Source: Phytophthora sp. 'mugwort'
Taxonomy: Eukaryota > Oomycota > Peronosporomycetes > Peronosporales > Peronosporaceae
Length of the DNA: 64,000 nt
Assembly: GCA_033558025.1 (NCBI GenBank)
Contig: JAUCEF010000007.1
Location: forward strand, 9,858,001 to 9,922,000
Direction: 5' to 3'
In this document: piece by piece, positions 56,910 to 64,000 of the stretch
Numbering within the stretch: position 1 is the first letter of the stretch
How the letters are laid out: each line of letters opens with the position of its first letter
The notes under the pieces: generated by a model
Seen by the model: the letters and a program-made list of their open reading frames with translations, nothing else
Told to the model about the DNA's origin: nothing
Databases searched by the model: none
Position numbers and translations under genes: made by a program

Positions 56910-58755
56910 ATGGAGACGACAGGATCGGAGACCAGTACTGCCGTCGCGGGGCCGCCGCGCTTCTCGGGCCACAACAAGGCCGCCGCAGAGAAAGGATCCT
57001 GTCAGTCCGGAGACACCGGCTGCCATAGCAATGGGTACGTATTTGTTTACTCGCTACCGCCAGCAGACGTCCATCCGACAAAAGTCATTGACGCTGGACC
57101 AATGGACGCAGGTGTGGTTCGCAGCAGGTTGTCGCGCACATGACCAAGACAAAGCGCAAACCTTCAGCGGCTGCTATGAAGCGACGTATGGCCAACCAGA
57201 TCCCGGAAGATATTATGAATGACTTGGAGTTAACGAAGGCCATCGAGCAGCTGCCGTGGAATTACAACTTTGAGATCCGCAAGACCGTGTGGCGTATCCG
57301 CCAGGCCGGCAGCAAGCGCGTGGCGCTGCAATTCCCTGAAGGACTGCTGCTTTATTCCTGCGTCATCTCGGACATCATCGAGCGCTTCACGGGCGCCGAC
57401 AGCATCATTCTTGGCGATGTACGTCAAACTGCTTCGCACAGTGCTGCAACGAGAAGGGCAACTATTGACAAGTATATAACGTGGTGCTGCAGGTGACGTA
57501 CGGGGCCTGTTGCGTTGATGATCTTAGTGCACTTGCGCTCGGGGCCGACTTCATGGTGCATTATGGTCACAGCTGTCTTGTGCCAATTGACGTCACGTCG
57601 ATCAAGATGCTCTACGTTTTCGTGGACATCGGCATTGATGTCGACCATGTACGTGGTGACGAATGCTGATCTTGTGCATGTCTATCCAAGACTAATAATA
57701 TCGTTTTTCGTGTGAGAGCAGCTCATCGACTGTATGAAGCTGACTTTTCCGCCGGAAACCAAGGTCCGTTAACGAGCAAGCATTGCTCATCTAACTCGCA
57801 GACACGCCTAACCTTGCAGAATTTCCGCTTGTCTACAGCTCGCTCTGATGGGAACGATCCAGTTTAGCAGTTCGATTCACCTCGTGTTTTCGAGACTGAA
57901 GGACTACTTCACGAGTATGGTAGTGCCGCAGGTCAAGCCGTTGTCCCCTGGAGAAGTGCTGGGCTGCACCTCGCCCGTCATTGAAGGAGTAGACGCTCTC
58001 GTGTTCATTGCCGATGGCCGCTTCCATCTCGAGGTCTGCTGAGTAAAGAGGTAGATCTCCTAAATGCCCGCCTGAGTTCACGTTGTTCCTTGGATGTTTA
58101 TGTACCAGTCGGCTATGATCATGAACCCAAATCTGAAGGCGTACCGCTACGACCCATACCCGAAGCTGCTCACGATCGAGAAATACGACCTTCCGCAAAT
58201 GATGCAAATTCGCCGTGCCGCTATCGACCGGGCCAAGGGAGCAAATAAGTTTGGCGTCGTGCTCGGAACGCTTGGACACCAGGGAAACCCACTAATTCTC
58301 GACCACGTCAAGCAGTTGCTGGAGCAGAGCGGCAAGGAATACTTCGTGCTGTTGCTGTCCGAACTTTTCCCTGACAAGGTTAGTATTGGTTGTGTATCGT
58401 TGCTTGGCTGCTTGCACCAACTCCTTATGCATCGCGGACGGAACAGCTTGCACGTTTCAAGGATGTTGACGCGTGGATTCAGATTGCGTGCCCTCGGCTT
58501 TCAATTGATTGGGGCTACGCATTCCCGAAGGTAATATGCTCTCGCTAGTCGTTATGGGCATTTTCAATCGGCTACTAATGCTGTTTCGGTGTTGTTGCTA
58601 TTATACTGCAGCCGTTGCTTACCGCATATGAAGCGGAAGTATGCTTGGAACAGACGCCATGGAAGGAGGGGTCGTATCCGATGGACTTCTACGCCAAGGG
58701 AAGTGGACCCTGGACGAACTATCATGATCGCAAAAACACCCAAACGGCTGCGTAA
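56910..58755 (+). CDS. DPH1: Diphthamide biosynthesis protein 1 (DPH1)
   Basis: DPH1, with DPH2, makes the first C-C bond of diphthamide on elongation factor 2, using an iron-sulfur cluster and S-adenosylmethionine. Internal exons run to 57418, then 57493-57648, 57722-57763, 57839-58033, 58109-58378, 58447-58530 and 58612-58755. Reading gives [79 protein letters not shown] and [18 protein letters not shown], then [20 protein letters not shown] and [20 protein letters not shown]. The three cluster cysteines (YGACC, LGCTSP, ACPRLS) are present. The N-terminus is uncertain: either the ATG at 57140 ([17 protein letters not shown]) or an upstream exon from 56910 ([10 protein letters not shown]) ending at a GTACGT donor near 57034. 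Apparent stops at 57771 and 58040 lie in introns. Confidence 0.93.
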
Positions 58756-59157
58756 GCTACAGCATGCTGATTTCTTTGCAGGACTACCAGGATTCGTTTT
58801 TTGCATTTTTGTCAATAGCACGATCACTCTTTCTTCGAGATGTCTTTCTGTCCGCTGATAATAAATGCATCCATCGCAAGATTGCGAGGTTCAGTCCTGC
58901 ACGCGTGAGCGAGTAGTGCTGCTAATAGGCGATTACAGACAGAAGCACAGTAATTAGCTATAAGGTAACAGAAGGGATTCCCCTGATCAAGACGTACCTT
59001 GGGCTAAAAACTTGCTCAGTAGGAGGGCTGTTTAACCCTGCGTGGGGCGATTTTAAGGGACTGCGTGGTGCATCCGGGTGAATTTGAAGTATCTCCCTGC
59101 AAGGCAATTTGAATGATAAGTGTGAAAGTGTGGCGTAACAATTTGGACTTGGTTGAC

Positions 59158-60475
59158 TTACTCAAATATGAGCTCCTTCAGCCGAGACTCCGTCAGGTCT
59201 TCTTTCTCAAAATCGAAGCTGAAGAAGCTGTCTGCAACTGGCTCATCCTCCAGGTTGTGCAGAGATGCCAAGTACGGGTGCTCCAGAGCTTCTTCCACAG
59301 AAACTCGTTTCGCTGGATCAAACACAAGCATGTGTTGCAGCAGGTCGATGGCTTCGGGCGTAGCTTTCGGAAAAAGTTTGGCAAATGGGACACCGGGGCG
59401 AATGGGCTGATTTTTCATGAAGCGCTTAGCTCTTTCGCTGACAACAAAGTGCAGGTCTTCTTCACATGGAGTTCCGATCTTGTCACAAATGATCTGTAGC
59501 TGGTGGATGTAATCGTCGCCAGGGAAGAGTGGCGTGCGACCGAGTAGCTCTGCAAAAATGCACCCAGTGGACCAAATGTCAATTGCTTTGGTGTACTCTC
59601 TGGACGAGAGCATGATCTCAGGCGCGCGATACCAACGAGTGACGACGTATTCCGTGAGCTCCATGTTGTCTTCCTCAGGCGCCACACCTCGCGATAAGCC
59701 AAAGTCGCACACTTTCAGGTCACAATTCGAGTTCAGCAGCAGGTTTGACGGCTTTAAGTCTCGGTGGAGTACGTTTGCCGAGTGAATGTATTTGAGCGCT
59801 CTCAAGATCTGATACAGGAAGTATTGCACGTGATCATCAGTGAGCGGCTGCCTCGAGTAGATAATTCGGTGCAAGTCGGTCTCCATGAGATCTGCAATGA
59901 TGTAGACATCTTCAAAATGTGCCAAGGATGGCGGCGGCAGCAAGTCCACAATAGTTATCACATTTTCGTGGTCGAAGTGCTGCAGGAGTTTTATCTCGCG
60001 TAAAATGCGTTTGGCGTCCACCAGGTCTTCGAAGGCCCTTGATATTTTCTTTACAGCTACCTTTTCGTTCGTCTCGGTGTTTTCTGCTGAACTACATGCA
60101 GTAATAAAGACAAATGTTAGATCTAGAAAAAATAGATATGAATGCTAATGCAGTTTCTTACACGACAACGCCATAGGCACCACGCCCAATGACCTTGATA
60201 AACTGGTATTTTTCGTCGATTTGGAAGTTTGTTCCGGCTACAACAAAAGAGTACGTCCCCGGCCGAGCCGGAGCAGCAGCACTAGTTGTGCTCTTACAAG
60301 TAGAGCTCACTGTGTCACTTGCGCCAACTGGCGCTGAAGTTTCAGAGGGGCCGCTGACATTGTCGCCGCTGGACAACCCTTTCGCCGACAGACTTCTTGA
60401 GGCTGAGAGAAGAGGCGATCCAACTGAATTCAACGTAGAGGAGGAGGGAGGCCCGGTTGGCGTGTAGCTGGCCAT
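59158..60475 (-). CDS. MAP kinase of the ERK (TEY) type
   Basis: Two exons, with a GTGTAAG...GCATGTAG intron at about 60159-60085. The first 75 residues are Ser/Ala-rich and variable. The kinase domain starts [15 protein letters not shown] (glycine loop), continues after the intron [16 protein letters not shown] (catalytic Lys in VAVKK), [34 protein letters not shown] and VCDFGLSRG (catalytic loop and DFG). The activation loop reads [16 protein letters not shown], with the TEY dual phosphorylation site of ERK-type kinases. [20 protein letters not shown] and [20 protein letters not shown] complete the C-lobe. The short C-terminal tail places it with compact ERK1/2-like kinases. It is divergent from Rpt2 and convergent with DPH1. 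Upstream kinases and substrates cannot be inferred. Confidence 0.95.
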
Positions 60476-61150
60476 CCTGTCGCTGGCTTGTCTTGCTCGA
60501 GTAGCTGAAGTTCAGATACTCAGTCACACAGATAGAAACAGTGTGATCGATCTGTCGGACTGGAAAGCGGTCGTAGCTGGAGCAATGGGCTCTTTGTGCT
60601 GCAACGATAGTCTCGGTTGCGGCTCACACGGGGACGAAGGATCAGGTCTTTCTAGTCAACGCGTTGCGCTCAAAGGGAAACTCCAAACGGCCCGAAAAAT
60701 TCCATTGCTTGCAGAGACAGCCAAAAGCAGCGCCGTCGCCTATTAATAGCCGGCGCCTTCAGCAACGGACACGATCTCCCAAAACAGGACTTAGAGCCTG
60801 TCACGTGGGAAGGGCGGCGGCTGTTGGCGATGGCCGGAGATCGGCCACCTGTCTGCTAGGGTCGACTATATCCAGGGGGATATCATCCATCCATAACTTC
60901 AGCGAGCGATCACGGAGTGCACATGGTGAAGGAATGAGGAGTGATGGTCGCTTCAACCTGAAAGTTGCCTTTTCCTTACATCCAATCCGCGATCTTCCTT
61001 TGTCTTAGCCATTTTGCATTGGCCAAAAAAGTCGAAAAGCGGTGTAAAACCTTGATTTCCGTATCGCTCGAGGTTTTTTGTTTTTGTTTCGTTTGAGGGG
61101 AGATCTTTCCGCACTGCATCAAAGGGAGAAGGGGAAGAAGAGCAGGGAGC
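60476..61150. promoter_or_regulatory. Divergent promoter region MAPK / Rpt2
   Basis: 675 bp between start codons. CCATTTTGCATT at 61009-61020, 130 bp before the Rpt2 ATG, resembles the oomycete initiator element (YCATTYYNCA). A pyrimidine-rich tract follows. An ORF at 60664-61008 has no supportable product. Confidence 0.4.
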
Positions 61151-62561
61151 ATGGGCCAGGGTCAGAGCGGACTGCCGCGCCAGACACGCGAGGAGGCCGC
61201 AAAGAAGAAGGAGGAAGCATCCAAGCAGAAGAAAAAAAAGTTCGAGCCGCGCGGCGGCGCTATGACACGCAAGCGCCGAAAGAAAAAAGGCCCGGCCGCG
61301 GCCGTGCGTATCCCGACCGTATACCCGACGGCTAAGTGCAAACTGCGTCTACTTAAGATGGAGCGCATTAAAGACTTCCTGTTGATGGAGCAGGAGTTCA
61401 TTCAGAACCAGGAGGTCATGAAGCCCAAGCAGGAGAAGGACGAGGAGGAACGCTCCAAGGTGGACGACCTGCGCGGCACACCCATGGGCGTCGGCACACT
61501 CGAGGAGATGATCGACGACAACCACGCCATCGTATCCTCCTCCGTGGGGCCTGAGTACTACGTGGGCGTTATGTCCTTTGTGAACCAGGACATGCTCGAG
61601 CCCGGGTGCTCGGTGTTGCTGCACAACAAGGTCATGTCGGTGGTAGGCATACTGGCTGACGATGCGGATCCCATGGTGAGCGTCATGAAGGTAGACAAGG
61701 CGCCTCTCGAGTCGTATGCAGATATCGGCGGGCTGGAGTCTCAGATTCAGGAGATCAAGGAGGCCGTGGAGTTGCCGCTCACGCACCCGGAGCTCTACGA
61801 GGGCATCGGTATCCGCCCGCCTAAGGGCGTTATTCTGTACGGTGAGCCCGGCACGGGAAAGACGCTGCTGGCAAAAGCCGTGGCAAACCAGACGTCGGCT
61901 ACCTTCCTGCGTATTGTCGGCTCGGAGCTCATTCAGAAGTACCTAGGTGATGGCCCGAAACTCGTACGCGAAATGTTCCGCGTGGCAGATGACCACGCGC
62001 CGTCCATTGTGTTCATTGATGAAATTGATGCTGTCGGTAGCAAGCGTTACGACTCAAGCAGTGGTGGCACTCGTGAGATTCAGCGCACGATGCTTGAGCT
62101 GCTGAACCAGCTGGATGGTTTTGATGAGCGTGGTGACGTGAAAGTGATTATGGCGACTAACGCTATTGAGAGCCTCGACCCCGCCCTTATTCGTCCTGGA
62201 CGTATTGACAGAAAGGTGTGTATTACGATGACCCTTTATGCTTTATTTTGTTCGTGATACTGACCATTGACATTGTTTGTCATTGCAGATTGAATTCCCG
62301 CTGCCAGACATCAAAACGAAGCGTCGTATTTTCGGCATCCACACAGGTCGCATGAGTTTGGCAGATGATGTGGATCTGGAAGAGTTCGTCATGTCCAAGG
62401 ACGAACTTTCTGGGGCTGACATTAAGGCTGTTTGCACGGAGGCTGGTCTACTCGCACTACGCGAGCGCCGTATGCGTGTGACGCAGTCAGACTTCCGAAA
62501 GGCGAAGGAGAAAGCGCTTTACAAGAAGAAGGCTAACATTCCCGAAGGACTCTATCTATAA
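61151..62561 (+). CDS. RPT2: 26S proteasome regulatory subunit 4 (Rpt2 ATPase)
   Basis: Two exons (61151-62215 and 62289-62561). Rpt2 is one of six AAA ATPases of the 19S base that unfold substrates and open the 20S gate. The start [10 protein letters not shown] carries the N-myristoylation signal typical of Rpt2, followed by a basic region and a coiled coil ([19 protein letters not shown]). The OB domain has [20 protein letters not shown]. The AAA domain has [20 protein letters not shown] (Walker A with Glu as in plant Rpt2, Pro in human), [18 protein letters not shown] (pore loop), [17 protein letters not shown] (Walker B) and [17 protein letters not shown] (across the intron). The C-terminus PEGLYL ends in the HbYX-type tail LYL that docks into the 20S pocket. 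Without splicing the frame ends early at 62257. Confidence 0.97.
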
Positions 62562-62807
62562 TCGCATAGAGAGACGAACCACGGCTTCAAGCGTCCCAGA
62601 GCAACCGGTATATGGGAAAGGGGGGTGCACGAGAGGCAACCATATTGGTATCTGGCTGTTGTTCTCTTCGATAGGGTCTACACGAAAATTTACACAGCAA
62701 GCCGATTTGCAACTCTTTGTTGGTTGTACTGTGTGCGAATTCTTGACACTAACACGTTACACTCTAATTTACTGTTACAGCAAAGCATTACATATAGTTC
62801 GGGTTGT

Positions 62808-63479
62808 TCACCTACCTAGCAGGTTAGGTCGGAGCGATGAGATTCGTCCTGGCAGCCAGGATATGACGGCGTAGCTGGGCCTAGCTGTTTTCATCTCCAC
62901 GGGGTCCTTATGTGTCGAGGAGATGCGGAAAGACGGTCTTTTGAACAAGCTCCGGGACTTTTTTTTATCGTTCGTGTTGGAAGTGACAAGCTTCAGGTCG
63001 AATCGGTTTGCCAAGCTCACGAGGTTTTGTCGTTGGTTCGCTAGCAGGACAGCGCGCCGCTTAGCATCGGGGTTCCTCATGGCCTTGTCGGTGATGGCGT
63101 CGTGAACGGACAGCGCGCCACTAGTCGGGTCATCGAATGCGTGGCGTCGCCAATTGTGAATGGTGTTGGCCCACTTGATCATAGCGTTCGAGGTGGCCGC
63201 GGCGAAGCTGTATGTCTTTTCGTGCTTGCGGGCCGCCACGAACGCCCCTGCCTGGTCATTGCGTTTCACCTCGAGTGCGTGCACCACAAACCGGTTCGGA
63301 CACATGCCGGCGTTGTCGCCGAAGAGCGGCTGGACGCGGATACGGTGCCTTGTGAGTCCGATGGACTCGCGCTGCACTCCGCCCGGCTGGTCGAAGCAGC
63401 GCAGCATACCGTGCTCCAGCACACAGTACTGCACCTGCGCACTGCGCTCCTTGGCGAAGACAAGCAAGAAACCCTCCAT
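62808..63479 (-). CDS. PH-domain protein
   Basis: One frame; the ATG at 63479 (MEGFLLVFAKERS) begins right at the PH domain. The open frame extends 65 codons upstream, but that part is basic, low-complexity and unlike the domain. The fold is visible as MEGFLLVFAKERSAQVQYCV, LEHGMLRCFDQPGG, RFVVHALEVKR, KTYSFAAATSNAMIKWANTI and HNWRRHAF, whose last helix has the conserved Trp. PH domains bind phosphoinositides or proteins; the lipid-binding basic residues cannot be judged safely here. The C-terminal 80 residues are basic (NDKKKSRSLFKRPSF) without a named domain. It is tail-to-tail with Rpt2, 246 bp away. Confidence 0.82.
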   Translation of the reverse strand: MEGFLLVFAKERSAQVQYCVLEHGMLRCFDQPGGVQRESIGLTRHRIRVQPLFGDNAGMCPNRFVVHALEVKRNDQAGAFVAARKHEKTYSFAAATSNAMIKWANTIHNWRRHAFDDPTSGALSVHDAITDKAMRNPDAKRRAVLLANQRQNLVSLANRFDLKLVTSNTNDKKKSRSLFKRPSFRISSTHKDPVEMKTARPSYAVISWLPGRISSLRPNLLGR

Positions 63480-64000
63480 TTGACAGGTGAGCTTTTGGTG
63501 GCGACAGGTAGCGAGCGGAGCGTTACGCAGTCGGTTTCTTCGCCGACGACAGGCAAAGCCAAATGACTCTTTCAACGTAGCGAGACTTCGCTGCTCCGGC
63601 TCGAGCCCACGCTCTTCCCTCACAACCGCGCTGTGGTCTCTATTGCGCAGTGAATGGGCGCTGATTGCCTCCACATCTTTACATGGCTCTCTCGTCCCAG
63701 CTGTCGCGCGTCGTGACGTGCGCGAGTCTCACAGGGAGGGTTTCACAATGTTCAGTCTAATTATTGGTACCGGTACAGACAGTACTGAGCAAGAATATGG
63801 TTGCGCTTTGCAACGCTGCGTTTATCATAAATGATCTATTACATGTACCGCCTGCCTACACGGCGCAACTCACAATATTGGAAGAGAGGAGATCGCGGAC
63901 CGCATAAATATCGTGGCAATTATTACAGAGGGCACTTAATGAGAGAAGTTTTAGGCGAACTATAGTACTCTGTCTCCGCATGCACCTCTAGCGCATTAAC
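63480..64000. other. Upstream region of the PH-domain gene
   Basis: No further gene supported before the window ends. It should contain the promoter of the PH-domain gene on the minus strand. Confidence 0.4.

Noticed and set aside
57771..58042. Apparent stops inside DPH1 suggesting a pseudogene
   Set aside because: Each stop lies in a short intron with good GT-AG sites, and splicing restores the family sequence.
61855..61880. Glu in place of Pro in the Rpt2 Walker A motif as a defect
   Set aside because: Plant Rpt2 proteins have the same GEPGTGKT form, so it is a normal variant.

Overview
The window is nuclear DNA of an oomycete, most probably a Peronosporales species of the Phytophthora type. 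Genes have short GT-AG introns of roughly 55-90 bp and are packed in alternating orientation with 85-400 bp gaps. They encode eukaryotic proteins: 26S proteasome Rpt2, katanin p60, DPH1, EXO1, MetAP1, a TEY MAP kinase and TMEM138. The repeats carry coding signatures familiar from oomycete transposons: DIRS-like, Crypton-like, FAR1/SWIM-type Mutator, hAT, pogo/Tigger, Tc1/mariner, PIF/Harbinger and Gypsy-type gag. Species cannot be fixed from the sequence alone.

Layout. Positions 1-9.2 kb hold only transposon relics: a MULE piece, a mariner piece, and a long decayed DIRS-like element on the minus strand from about 8.1 to 4.0 kb. A two-gene island at 9.3-11.5 kb encodes a ZIP metal transporter and a TLC-domain membrane protein. 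From 11.9 to 33 kb the DNA is transposon-derived. It contains a hAT gene split by a rearrangement, three related LTRs, a gag fragment, pogo, Crypton-like and several MULE relics, foldback elements and a 300-bp tetranucleotide satellite. It ends in a large MULE carrying a Ulp1-like protease domain. From 33.4 kb to the end the window is gene-dense. In order: MetAP1 (+), a PIF/Harbinger element, RING-H2 protein (+), EXO1 (-), TMEM138 (+), second MetAP1 (-), an unknown protein (+), katanin p60 (+), biotin ligase (-), ribosomal protein L1 (-), an unknown acidic protein (+), ZRANB2-like (+), bZIP factor (-), DPH1 (+), MAPK (-), Rpt2 (+) and a PH-domain protein (-).

The gene-dense half follows a convergent/divergent pattern. 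EXO1/TMEM138, L1/unknown, bZIP/DPH1 and MAPK/Rpt2 are head-to-head pairs separated by 0.17-0.7 kb. RING/EXO1, TMEM138/MetAP1b, katanin/biotin ligase, ZRANB2/bZIP, DPH1/MAPK and Rpt2/PH are tail-to-tail. The products are mostly unrelated housekeeping functions; shared promoters are the likeliest link. TMEM138 and katanin fit an organism that builds flagellated zoospores.

The strongest unusual observation is a molecular fossil of an inversion. Two solo LTRs of one family lie in opposite orientation at 12866-13262 and 19592-19996. Their flanking 5-bp target duplications are exchanged: CCAAC with ACCGG at one, and GTTGG with CCGGT at the other. The two halves of one hAT transposase gene lie outside the first LTR and inside the second. 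Recombination between the LTRs and inversion of the 6.3 kb between them explains all of this. Also notable are a Harbinger element with TIRs and both proteins next to the RING gene, a MULE-Ulp1 gene with two blocks of the same heptapeptide repeat, a bZIP factor lacking the invariant DNA-contacting asparagine, and two inverted MetAP1 paralogues that differ beside the active site.
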